A stretch of 64,000 nt of DNA, from positions 1 through 64,000 of the forward strand of contig CAOYQO010000008.1 in assembly GCA_948566455.1 (NCBI GenBank), in the 5' to 3' direction. The position numbers and the translations under genes were made by a program. Positions 1 through 7,170 of the stretch are shown here, in pieces. The notes under the pieces are model-generated. The model saw only the letters and a list, made by a program, of their open reading frames with translations, did not search any database and had not been told where the DNA came from. Every line of letters starts with the position of its first letter. Positions within the stretch are counted from its first letter, which is position 1. Source of the stretch: an uncultured Phocaeicola sp. GTDB lineage: Bacteria > Bacteroidota > Bacteroidia > Bacteroidales > Bacteroidaceae.

Positions 1-55
1 TCCAGCGCGTGGAATGGAATGTTAAACAATCATATACAAGACTTACATGTCGCAG

Positions 56-2080
56 TCATGCTTCCTCAATCAGTATCATCTTGCGGATACCCTGCAAACG
101 TCTCATTTTATTAATGAACGTCTCCATGATAATGATGGTGACAACCGGAAAGAGGATAGGATTATCTTTCACAACATCCAACTCAAATACGATAAACCGT
201 TTGTTCAGTAAATCCAGTTCCTTGTCCGAGTTCAGCAGATACCCGTATTCACCGTTCTTATAATAAGGTTCCAGCACGTTCAGAAAACCGTCCACATCAA
301 AGTCCTTCTCCCGCACATTCTTGTCTGCCAGCACTTTGCGGTAGTCTTTCCTTACAAAGTCATAGAACGAGTTGAAATTAGGTTTTATCTTCCGGTTCTT
401 CCTTATTTTCTCGATATACAGACTGACTGCATTCGAGAGTGCCACCTCTTCCGAGCGGCGGGGCGGTTCGTCCTCCCTTTTCCAAAGGGTGAGTATCAGT
501 GTCTTGATGCTGTCCCGCTTCTCGATGTCATACTGGTAATCCTCCGTGAAAAACGGATTGAAAGAAATCGGGTCATTTTCCTTGTATGTAAAATAAATCC
601 CGTCATCCCCTCCGGTCTTCTGATGTATCAGGTCACAGAGTCCCTTGTACGAATTTCCGGTGTCCACCAGCAGGATATGCGTCCCTTGTTCCCAGTACTG
701 CCTCACGAGATGGTTGGTAAAGAAGCTCTTTCCGCTGCCACTGGGGCCGAGGATAAATTTGTTACGGTTCGTTACTATCCCTTTTTTCATGGGCAAGTCC
801 GATATGTCAAGAAAGACGGGCTTTCCCGTCAGTCTGTCCACCATGCGGATACCGAAAGGGGAAAGCGAGTTCCGGTAACAGGTCTCCGCTGTGAAAAAGC
901 AGAGTGCCTGCCCGGTGAATGTGTAGAACGTCTCTTCCGCAGGGAAGTCAGCCTCGTTACCCGGTATGCCGGCCCAATAGAGAGCCGGAAGGTCGGTCGT
1001 GTTGTGGTGCGGTGTACATTCCATCAATGCCAGTGCACTTCCCACGTCATTCTTCACCCTGCGGAGTTCGTGCCCGTTTTCCGCCCATGCGATGATGTTG
1101 CAATGGCAGCGCACGGATTGCAGTCCGTTGCTGTGCGCCTCATTCAGGTATTCATCCAGCCACTCCTTGTTGATCTGGTTGCTGCGGCTGTACCGTGAAA
1201 GCGACTGCATGTTCTTCGCCGCCTTTTCGAAGCGGGAAAGGTTTTCGTTGCTGTCGTCTATGAATATCCACTGGTTGTAGATATGGTCGCAGGGCAGCAT
1301 CACGCCCACGGGGGCGGCATAGCTAAGGCGGCAGTCCGATCGGTCTGTCGAGAGGCGTTCGTACCGCCCGTCTGTCTTGACTTTACCCGGAAGGTCGTCA
1401 AGGTCGGAAAGTGTATGCAGGCAGAGCCGCTTGTCACCGATACGCATCCCGTCCGGGTTCAATTGCATGTCCTGCAACATGGTAGTTCCGTCTGCCGAGA
1501 GCGTAAGGTACCGTTCGATAATGCCCGGTTCGTTTTCCGTTCCCGTAATCTCTTCCGTGGTCAGCCGTTCCAGCCTGACAAGTCCGCTGTCGTTAACGAT
1601 ACTTTCAAACTGTCCCACCGCTTCCATGAAACGCTCCACCGTTTCCTTGTCCCTTATCTCCTTCGGAACCAGAAAACCACGGCAGAGCGTGTTCCAGTTG
1701 CTTTGCTGCCGGGAGCGCTCTTTGGTGGTCTTGGTAAGGAACAGGTAGCAGGTGTGGTGCAGGTAGGGACGTTCGTTGAAGTGGCGTTCAAAACTGCGGG
1801 AGAGAAAGCTGAGTTCGTCCCGGCGGATGTCCGGCTCGTATTTCTCCGTGATGAAAATATCCTGTTTGTGCAGGATTGAATAGTTCGGCAACACCTTGAT
1901 TGCCTTCGCTCATGTGGCGTGCATCGCCTCATATTCTGCGGATGATACCGAAAACACTTCCGGCAGTGTGACCCGGAAAGCGACCGTGATGTCGGCGTCC
2001 TTGCTGACGATGCAGCCGTGTTCCACCGCCATGATGGGAAACTTGCTTTCCAGTGTGGATGCTTTTAATATACTTCTCAT
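56..2080 (-). CDS. traG: TraG conjugation ATPase (VirB4-like), internal TGA, 3' end not recognised
   Basis: This is the ATPase that powers the conjugative secretion channel. The start at 2080 gives the family N-terminus MRSILKASTLESKFPI, and the gene begins 3 bp after traF. Codon 57 (1910-1912) is TGA inside EAMHAT-x-AKAIKVLP, where the family has Trp. The same frame then runs for 612 codons and contains seven ordinary TGG codons. Walker A is visible as GPSGSGKSFF near residue 440. A second TGA at 56-58 follows the Walker B-like ILIEEA, where the family continues with Trp-Lys-Ala-Ile. The bases from 55 to 1 do not encode that continuation, so the gene is either interrupted near the window edge or diverges there. 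About 160 C-terminal residues of the family are not seen. Function depends on whether TGA is read through. Confidence 0.85.
1910..1912 (-). other. In-frame TGA at a Trp position of traG
   Basis: ACA-TGA-GCG falls between HAT and AKAIKVLP. Homologues known to me carry Trp here (SSWVKAIKVLP-like). The reading frame stays open on both sides and no frameshift is present, so one TGG to TGA change, or reading of TGA as Trp, accounts for it. Confidence 0.85.
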
Positions 2081-2083
2081 AAT

Positions 2084-2404
2084 TTACGATTGTTGCTTGT
2101 TGATCAGACGTGTGATACGCTTTCGTGAGAGGATTCTCCGGGGATGCTGCCGGGCCGCGAACAGCTTCATCAGCCCGTGGCTGCCATATTTACGGTTCAG
2201 CGTGAAGGTCAGCCATACCAACACCGTAGCCGACGATACCCCGAAACCGATGCAGATCCACTGTCCGATGCCTGCCATATACATGATGACGAACATCACG
2301 AACACGGCAAGCAGGCCGGCAGCGAAAATAAACAGGTATTGTGCCCGAAGCCCCTTAAACTCAACCTCACGGCCCACACCTTTATTTATCTCAAAATCAG
2401 CCAT
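2084..2404 (-). CDS. traF: TraF inner-membrane conjugation protein (DUF4133)
   Basis: This small membrane protein of 106 aa is a VirB3-like partner of the TraG ATPase in Bacteroidales ICEs. It starts MADFEINKGVG and has two adjacent hydrophobic helices (about residues 25-45 and 48-68), followed by a basic C-terminus (RRILSRKRITRLINKQQ). It lies between traE (23 bp upstream) and traG (3 bp downstream), which is the canonical E-F-G order. Its Trp residues use TGG and it ends in TAA. Nothing is disrupted. The assignment rests on length, topology and neighbours. Confidence 0.88.
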   Translation of the reverse strand: MADFEINKGVGREVEFKGLRAQYLFIFAAGLLAVFVMFVIMYMAGIGQWICIGFGVSSATVLVWLTFTLNRKYGSHGLMKLFAARQHPRRILSRKRITRLINKQQS

Positions 2405-2427
2405 AAGTTACTGTCTTTTTTATGTTT

Positions 2428-2727
2428 TTAGAGGAAGAACGACCTCAGAATGGTGGCGGCGACTATCAGAAAGATACAGGCTCCGAACCACGAACTGGCA
2501 GTTTTACTCGTGTCGGGGTCGCCCGAACTGAACTTCTGATAGACCTTGATTCCACCGACGAGTCCGATTACGGCACCGATTGCATAAATCAGTTTTGTGC
2601 CGGGATCGAAATATCCGGTCACGAGTTGTGTCGCTTCGGTGATACCTGCCTGCCCGTTTCCTTGTGCCATTGCCGCACTTGCCGCCGCAACAGCGGCCAG
2701 CATCATAATCAATCTTTTCTTTTTCAT
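2428..2727 (-). CDS. traE: TraE pilin-like conjugation protein (DUF4134)
   Basis: This 99-aa protein has an N-terminal signal sequence (MKKKRLIMMLAAVAAASAAMAQ) and two transmembrane helices, one glycine-rich around residues 45-65 and one at the C-terminus. It is a DUF4134 protein, the VirB2-like pilin position of these ICEs. It is intact and ends in TAA. Unusually, a strong hairpin with a U-run (2755-2804) sits directly upstream, so transcription from traD and the radical SAM gene must pass or bypass a terminator to reach it. A 20-codon ORF overlapping that hairpin ends one base before the traE ATG. Confidence 0.88.
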   Translation of the reverse strand: MKKKRLIMMLAAVAAASAAMAQGNGQAGITEATQLVTGYFDPGTKLIYAIGAVIGLVGGIKVYQKFSSGDPDTSKTASSWFGACIFLIVAATILRSFFL

Positions 2728-2754
2728 TTATTTCTGTGATTTTTTAAATGATTT

Positions 2755-2804
2755 AAAAAGCCACGGACTGCCCCCTTTCACTATCCCCATAAGGCAGCCG
2801 TGGC
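2755..2804 (-). terminator. Rho-independent terminator or attenuator upstream of traE
   Basis: On the minus strand the arm GCCACGG-CTGCC pairs with GGCAG-T-CCGTGGC and is followed by TTTTT. The stem is 12 bp with one bulge. It lies between the last micro-ORF and the traE start, inside what should be a continuous tra operon, so it may be a regulated attenuator rather than an operon end. Confidence 0.7.
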
Positions 2805-2847
2805 CGTTTATGGTTTACTGATTCAGGGGGTAAGTTCCGGCCGGAAA

Positions 2848-2877
2848 TCAGCCGGAGTCATAATATGCTATTTGCAT
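2848..2877 (-). CDS. Micro-ORF 5: MQIAYYDSG-TGA
   Basis: A nine-residue peptide ends YYDSG followed by TGA (2848-2850). It is in the same frame as micro-ORF 4. If both TGAs were read, the two would form one 51-residue peptide with two YYDSG repeats, ending at TAA 2815-2817. Codons differ silently from the other copies (GAC TCC GGC here, GAT TCG GGA elsewhere), which suggests the peptide is conserved rather than the DNA. The function is not known. Confidence 0.5.
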   Translation of the reverse strand: MQIAYYDSG

Positions 2878-2937
2878 TGTCACTTGATTTGGTGGTGAAA
2901 CATTCTTGTTAATTCTCTCTTGAAAGCAGGATGCGAA

Positions 2938-2970
2938 TCATCCCGAATCGTAATAGCCGTTTGTTCTCAT
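2938..2970 (-). CDS. Micro-ORF 4: MRTNGYYDSG-TGA
   Basis: This ten-residue peptide lies 22 bp after the radical SAM stop. A Shine-Dalgarno-like GAGG is placed 3 to 6 bases before the ATG (GCGAGGACAATG). It ends YYDSG-TGA (2938-2940). The arrangement of ribosome-binding site, ATG, short peptide and TGA repeats around the radical SAM gene. It may be a translated leader or a precursor peptide; neither is shown. Confidence 0.55.
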   Translation of the reverse strand: MRTNGYYDSG

Positions 2971-2992
2971 TGTCCTCGCAGTCTTAATCAGT

Positions 2993-3898
2993 TTATTTCA
3001 GATATTCCCCACATTTGAATCCCTTGCGGGGTGTATAGTCTTCAAAGGAAGAGGATTTGAAAAGCCACATCCGGTTCGCCCATCGGGCAAGGTCACGCTC
3101 GTACTGCGTAGGCGTCCGTTCATTTCCATAATCCCGGAAAGGAATTACAAAGGGAGTGATTCCCAATTCCCTAAGTACGTTCAACCGGAACAAGTCCTGC
3201 TCAACAGTCGAATTAAATCCTATCAGTACATAGCAGGTTATCTTGTAGGGTTTCACGTATTTTACCATCTCTTTCAGGCGTTCCGTCAAATCAAGCTGCG
3301 GCAAGTCCCACGCAATATGGATGTTCTGCTTCATCTTCAGTCTGTTCAGATGCCAGGCCTGTTCCTCGTCCATAATCCTCACGTCCACACCGTGCAGTTT
3401 CACGGGTTGCCCCTTTTTCATCAGATAATCCACCGCCGACCTTCACTGCGGGTTGGCAAAGAAATTATTGTCCAGCACCTCAATCCATTTCCCTTTCGGG
3501 TTCAGTTCCACCGGCTCTACGGCCTGAATGTATCCTTCCTTCTCACGGACGAGGCAGAAAGGGCATTTGCGGATGCAGCCTCTTGAAAAGAACTGGAGCG
3601 AAAAAGGGTATTCGGGGTAAATGGAATAGTCCATCATCCGGCTGTTTTCCACAGCTTCAGGAAGCCTGCCCGGAATATCATACCCGGTTCCGCCCTTTAT
3701 CACTTCCCTTGCATCCAGTAGCCGGTAATCATAGTCTGGTGTGAAGGTGAACACCTTACTTGCCAGCACCTTGTCATAACGCCTCGCCGGTTCCGCTCAT
3801 TCTACTTGACAACCTTTTGCCTTGTTGTAAGCCGAAAGGCGCATCAGTGCAAAATTGGGGAAGTTATGTCCGTCCACATCTACCAGTCCTATATTCAT
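2993..3898 (-). CDS. Radical SAM protein with two in-frame TGA codons
   Basis: The 301-codon frame starts MNIGLVDVDGHNFPN and carries the radical SAM cluster motif CIRKCPFC (C-x3-C-x2-C) after GYDIPGRLPE. The ORF is interrupted by TGA at codon 34 (3797-3799, QVE-x-AEPARRYDK) and codon 152 (3443-3445, ANPQ-x-RSAVDYL). Radical SAM proteins of this mobile-element type, as I recall them, have Trp at both places (VEWYEP-like and CPQWREL-like). Everything else is in frame, including WDLPQLDL and the C-terminal RMWLFKSSSFEDYTPRKG. It lies between traD and traE, flanked by five micro-ORFs ending YYDSG-like plus TGA. The substrate is unknown; a neighbouring peptide is a possible one. It ends in TAA. 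Confidence 0.75.
3443..3445 (-). other. In-frame TGA at a Trp position of the radical SAM gene (codon 152)
   Basis: CAG-TGA-AGG lies in ANPQ-x-RSAV. The recalled homologue pattern is CPQWRELL, so Trp is expected. The frame is open on both sides. Confidence 0.8.
3797..3799 (-). other. In-frame TGA at a Trp position of the radical SAM gene (codon 34)
   Basis: GAA-TGA-GCG lies in CQVE-x-AEPARRYDKV. The recalled homologue pattern is VEWYEPL, so Trp is expected. No other change is needed to keep the frame. Confidence 0.8.
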
Positions 3899-3962
3899 AC
3901 GGATAAAATTTAATGGTGAATAGTTCTTGTTACCTTACCGGGTGAATGCCATGAACGGCCTG

Positions 3963-3992
3963 TCATCCCGAATCATAATAGCTTTTTGTCAT
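3963..3992 (-). CDS. Micro-ORF 3: MTKSYYDSG-TGA
   Basis: A nine-residue peptide ends with TGA at 3963-3965, 64 bp before the radical SAM ATG. If TGA is read as Trp it becomes a 20-residue peptide ending at TAA 3930-3932. A 20-bp block around TCATCCCGAATC is nearly shared with micro-ORF 4, but TAT/TAC and A/G differences are synonymous. Confidence 0.5.
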   Translation of the reverse strand: MTKSYYDSG

Positions 3993-4082
3993 TGCCGCTG
4001 TCGTTTTATGGATAAGTTAATGGAATGATTGTCTCTTTTGGAGTTAATACGTTTCCCGTCATAAGGGGGAAACCGTCGTTTA

Positions 4083-4112
4083 TCAACTTGAATCGAAATA
4101 CGTCATAAACAT
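4083..4112 (-). CDS. Micro-ORF 2: MFMTYFDSS-TGA
   Basis: This peptide ends YFDSS and is followed by TGA and, directly after, TAA (4080-4082). Read-through would add only one residue (Trp). The start could be either Met 1 or Met 3. No clear Shine-Dalgarno is visible. It is placed in the traD to radical SAM gap. Confidence 0.4.
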   Translation of the reverse strand: MFMTYFDSS

Positions 4113-4162
4113 GGATGATACGTTTTGTTGTTGGTTTTCTACCGAATCTCTCTCCTTACAGT

Positions 4163-4185
4163 GATACGGGTTATCAACCCGTATC
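4163..4185 (-). promoter_or_regulatory. Perfect hairpin spanning the TGA of micro-ORF 1
   Basis: GATACGGGTT pairs with AACCCGTATC over a three-base loop. On the minus strand the loop bases GAT are part of the TGA stop of micro-ORF 1. No U-run follows, so it is not an ordinary terminator. It may affect termination or ribosome movement at that codon. Confidence 0.5.
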
Positions 4186-4203
4186 AAAATAACCTCTTAC
4201 CAT
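4174..4203 (-). CDS. Micro-ORF 1: MVRGYFDTG-TGA
   Basis: It has the best translation signal of the set: GGAGG five bases before the ATG (GGAGGTAACAATG), 22 bp after the traD stop. It encodes MVRGYFDTG, then TGA and TAA in frame. Its last codons and TGA form a perfect hairpin. The strong ribosome-binding site argues that it is translated. The role is unknown. Confidence 0.6.
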   Translation of the reverse strand: MVRGYFDTG

Positions 4204-4225
4204 TGTTACCTCCTTTTTTAATTGG

Positions 4226-5152
4226 TTAGTCACTGTCCGGAGTAGCCTCATTCAAATGTTCGGCTTCATCCAGAAATTTGCTGATACGGCTGTCGCTGCC
4301 ATTGATACTTTCCAGTATCGAGCGTTCAATCTGCGTATCCTTGATATGATGGATCGCCCTTAAAAGGGACAATCGTTTGTCTGTCGGAATATCCTTGCCG
4401 TTGCAGAGGTCGATGATTAAATCAATCTCTTCCGGCCCGATACCGGATATACCGCCCGGATAATCTTCACGGGCACAGTTCAAATCTTCCAGTTCCTCGT
4501 TCAGTTCGTCGGTATCCACGTCGTCACCGTTTTCAATCTGTCCCTTATTATCCTTAAGCCTGCCGGAACTGTCGGCCTCAGAAGCCCGCCACTCTTCCAC
4601 ACGCTTGTCCCGGAACAAATCCGGGATGCGCTCAGGCGGCACTTGTACAGCCTTCTGTAGCACTGTTTCCTCGTTTCTGTCAGCAAAAGTAGAGGTATTT
4701 TCCTTACCTGCAATAGCCCCGGAACCGATGGCGTCTATTGGCGGCTGTTGGCGTGTACCATAGCTTTTTGTAACGACAAGGCTGTCCATTTCAGGCCGTT
4801 TTTGGGGCGGCTTTTCCATGTTCTTGCCTTTTGCCTCTTCCTTTTCTTTGCCCTTCATTTCCACTTTTACAGTTGGATGGTTCCTTTCCTCAGCTTCCGG
4901 TACTGCCACTGCCGGAACTTCTTTCTTTTCCGTTTTTCCTTTCGTACGCCTGCGTCCTTTCTTCGGTTCTTCTTTTGTCGGATCGAACCATCCGGCAATG
5001 CTCCGCAGACCTTTTGCCATCCGGCGACGCATCTTCCCGAAACATATCTCGCCGAGTCCGCCCCTGAACAGGAACTTGTCCATGAACAGATAAGCGAACA
5101 GCAACCAGAACAGAACTATTCCGGCTTCATAGTAACCTGATTGTATATCCAT
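4226..5152 (-). CDS. traD: TraD-like conjugation protein (DUF4122)
   Basis: A 308-aa protein with an N-terminal transmembrane helix (residues 10-28, IVLFWLLFAYLFMDKFLF), then a long charged, low-complexity Lys/Glu-rich middle and an acidic C-terminal domain (GPEEIDLIIDLCNGK). It lies 3 bp after traB, in the tra order A-B-D-E-F-G. Its N-terminus SGYYEAG loosely resembles the micro-ORF peptides downstream, which may or may not be meaningful. Trp codons are TGG and the stop is TAA. Function in this family is poorly defined; it is presumed part of the transfer apparatus. Confidence 0.75.
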   Translation of the reverse strand: MDIQSGYYEAGIVLFWLLFAYLFMDKFLFRGGLGEICFGKMRRRMAKGLRSIAGWFDPTKEEPKKGRRRTKGKTEKKEVPAVAVPEAEERNHPTVKVEMKGKEKEEAKGKNMEKPPQKRPEMDSLVVTKSYGTRQQPPIDAIGSGAIAGKENTSTFADRNEETVLQKAVQVPPERIPDLFRDKRVEEWRASEADSSGRLKDNKGQIENGDDVDTDELNEELEDLNCAREDYPGGISGIGPEEIDLIIDLCNGKDIPTDKRLSLLRAIHHIKDTQIERSILESINGSDSRISKFLDEAEHLNEATPDSD

Positions 5153-5155
5153 AAC

Positions 5156-5650
5156 CTAAAATATTTTGTTATAACTCTTTTGGAGATAAGTTTTCACCTC
5201 ATCCGCATGTTTTTCGAAGTGCTCTTTCAATACATTATCTATATAGTTGCCTACCGTCAACTGCCGCTTTCCGGCAATGCCCACGATGACCGATATTTTC
5301 TGGTGCAATTCCTTGTCTATATACACCCCCTGTCTGCCATCACATTTATAGGGTGTAAGGAACTTACGGATAAAGTCGGCCAGTACCATACGTATCGTTT
5401 TAGGAGACGGCCTATCCGTAGCCACTTCCGGACAGCCGGTATTATCCGCACCGGAGATATTACCTGCTGTTTCGTTCACACTGTCATCCGGTTTTCTTTT
5501 TTCACCGGATAAAATGGTTTCTCTATTTTCGCCGCTCTCTCCGGTAACGGAAGGGGCCGGAGATAAGGCAGGTTCCGAAGGTACACCCGCCATTAAGCTA
5601 CGCAGGTATGCTTCATCCACCAGATTTTGTCCGCTTGTTTTCTTTGCCAT
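5156..5650 (-). CDS. traB: TraB/TraC-like protein (DUF3408)
   Basis: 164 aa, with a disordered N-terminal half rich in Pro/Ser/Glu and a C-terminal ribbon-helix-helix-like segment (GVYIDKELHQKISVIVGIAGKR, about 107-128), typical of DUF3408 proteins encoded next to the ICE ParA. It probably binds DNA and works with TraA. The gene sits 2 bp after traA and 3 bp before traD, so the three are co-transcribed. It ends in TAG. Confidence 0.75.
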   Translation of the reverse strand: MAKKTSGQNLVDEAYLRSLMAGVPSEPALSPAPSVTGESGENRETILSGEKRKPDDSVNETAGNISGADNTGCPEVATDRPSPKTIRMVLADFIRKFLTPYKCDGRQGVYIDKELHQKISVIVGIAGKRQLTVGNYIDNVLKEHFEKHADEVKTYLQKSYNKIF

Positions 5651-5652
5651 GA

Positions 5653-6423
5653 CTATTCGGTTTTAAGTACAGATATGATTTCATCCATGAACGTATCGAA
5701 GCCGCACTCTCTGGTGAAGGCCGCATCGGGAGCGAACAGCGTACTCCGGTAAACAGGGCCGCCGGTAGCGGACAAGTCTTTGGTAAAGTTGCTACGTACG
5801 GGAATACGTGTCCCAAGGCAATCCAACCCTAACAAAGAAAAGCCTTGCTGATACACATCATACAAGGTCGTGCGCTCCCTGCGGTCAACCATGTTCCAGA
5901 ACAGATGAAGACTTTTCAGGGAGGACACGCCGGTCTTTACCAGCCGGTCATTAATGGTGGTGGCAAAGTTCAGCGTACTTTCCAGCACAAGACGGTCTGC
6001 CTTTATCGGCACGAACAGATAATCGAGCGCACTGATTGCAGCTATCACCCCGTCACTGCCCATTGTGCCGGGCAGGTCGAACAGCACAATATCATAATGC
6101 GTATCTGCTTTCCCTTCAAATGCCCTTCAGTCCGCCATGCAATCAGCCGGGTTACTGCCGATGACCGGATAAGCCTTTTTCTTCAATCGTCCGGCCTGTT
6201 CCACCAAGAGGTTCTGATAAACGAGGGTGGTCTTCACCACTTCCATATCCCGCTTTTTCTGTTTCATAATAGAATGTTGCGGATAATCGCAGTCCACCAC
6301 CGCTACGTTCAGTCCTTTCACATAATGCAGTCATGATGCCGCATAAATGGTGAATGTTGATTTACCCACGCCACCTTTCTGGGTAGCGAACGAAACGAAT
6401 AATGTTTTCATTCTCTTTTCCAT
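5653..6423 (-). CDS. traA: TraA ParA-type ATPase with two in-frame TGA codons
   Basis: This 256-codon ParA-family ATPase starts MEKRMKTLFVSFATQ. The deviant Walker A QKGGVGKSTF is at residues 15-24, the Walker A' region VVDCDYPQHS is near residue 45 and Walker B is IVLFDLPGT. TGA occurs at codon 31 (6331-6333, YAAS-x-LHYVKGLN; family has an aromatic residue here) and codon 99 (6127-6129, DCMAD-x-RAFEGK; family poorly conserved). It is the first gene of the leftward tra operon and faces a repeat-rich region that may be its partition or operator site. It ends in TAG. Confidence 0.8.
6127..6129 (-). other. In-frame TGA in traA (codon 99)
   Basis: GAC-TGA-AGG. The residue is not conserved in homologues I recall, so Trp is plausible but not demonstrated. 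Confidence 0.6.
6331..6333 (-). other. In-frame TGA in traA (codon 31)
   Basis: TCA-TGA-CTG between AAS and LHYVKG. Relatives have an aromatic residue (Tyr or Trp) in this helix, fitting Trp. Confidence 0.7.
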
Positions 6424-6439
6424 TGTTCCTAATTTAAGT

Positions 6440-6850
6440 GAATAATTTGATTTATTGATAGTTTAGCGGATAGACACCTATCCGTTCATTCATTTCATTA
6501 TCAGTTTAGCTATATAGCTACTTAGCTATGAAGCTATTTGTCTATTTAGCTACATACTTACATAGCTATGTAGCCACATAGCTATCCGGTTGTTTATCTA
6601 AGTATTTAGCTAATAATCTATTTACCTGTCCATTTATCCGAATATTCACATTCTTGTCTATACATCTTTATATATGTATGGCTGTATAAGCGGATAGATA
6701 GCCTTATGAACGCTTATCTGAAAACTTACTTAATCAAATGGCTATTCAGACAAAAAGCCATTCAGATAGAAAACCGTCCGCATAGTTATCCTGATAACCA
6801 TCTTTTTATCTGTCCGGATAAGTAGCTAAATAACTATCCGACTGCAAATA
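6440..6850. repeat. AT-rich TAGCTA/TATCCG repeat region upstream of traA
   Basis: About 400 bp without a gene. The hexamer-like unit TAGCTA or TAGCTAT recurs roughly every 8 to 12 bases around 6505-6625, mixed with TATCCG/CGGATA units at about 6470, 6583, 6637, 6690, 6815 and 6835. This could be a ParA-linked centromere, an operator or an iteron-type origin. It is not a CRISPR array: units are short, imperfect and without regular spacers. Confidence 0.55.
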
Positions 6851-6899
6851 AACCTCAAAAAGAGCATCCGTAATGTACCTGTGGTTTCAAAGTCATTTG

Positions 6900-6917
6900 T
6901 TGGCGGCTGTTGGCGTG
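6900..6917 (+). repeat. 18-bp direct repeat shared with traD
   Basis: TTGGCGGCTGTTGGCGTG occurs here and again, identically and in the same orientation, inside traD at 4738-4755. An exact 18-mer repeat is not expected by chance in 64 kb. It may mark a protein-binding or nick-associated site or a duplicated fragment. Confidence 0.5.
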
Positions 6918-6977
6918 ATGCCTGATAATGACCATAACGAAAAAACTATCTACCTTTGTCGCCGGGAGAGCGCAGCC

Positions 6978-7104
6978 CGTTCTCGAAGAGAGAACGTAAA
7001 ACAAACCCTTCAGACCTTTAATCCGGCCCAGCCGGATTTTAATATGCGTCAGCATATAGCGAGGTGTACTTTCAGCGGTTGAAAATATTTCCAACCGCTG
7101 AAAG
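6978..7104. other. Candidate oriT with three hairpins
   Basis: Three inverted repeats precede the mobilisation genes. CGTTCTC/GAGAACG is at 6978-6996, ATCCGGC/GCCGGAT at 7021-7037, and a 13-bp perfect stem CTTTCAGCGGTTG/CAACCGCTGAAAG at 7069-7104. Placement between divergent tra and mob operons and next to the relaxase gene is typical of oriT. No nick site can be assigned from sequence alone. Confidence 0.45.
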
Positions 7105-7170
7105 TCTCGCCCGAAAGGTGTTTCGGGGATGTCAGTTCTCCTAAGTCGAACTTCCTACATTATTCATGTT

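Noticed and set aside
1..55. Group II intron 5' end in traG
   Set aside because: Only 55 bases are visible and they do not show a clear GUGYG start, so the idea cannot be supported.
2144..2739. Plus-strand ORFs over traE/traF
   Set aside because: They are antisense shadows of intact, recognisable DUF4133 and DUF4134 genes.
3443..3799. Internal TGAs as selenocysteine codons
   Set aside because: Sites match Trp in families, not Cys/Sec, and no SECIS-like hairpin follows them consistently.
2938..3992. YYDSG motifs as simple DNA direct repeats
   Set aside because: Copies vary at synonymous positions and two copies (YFDTG, YFDSS) share peptide pattern but little DNA identity.
6440..6850. CRISPR array
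   Set aside because: Repeat units are 6-8 bp, irregular, with no spacers of constant length and no cas genes.
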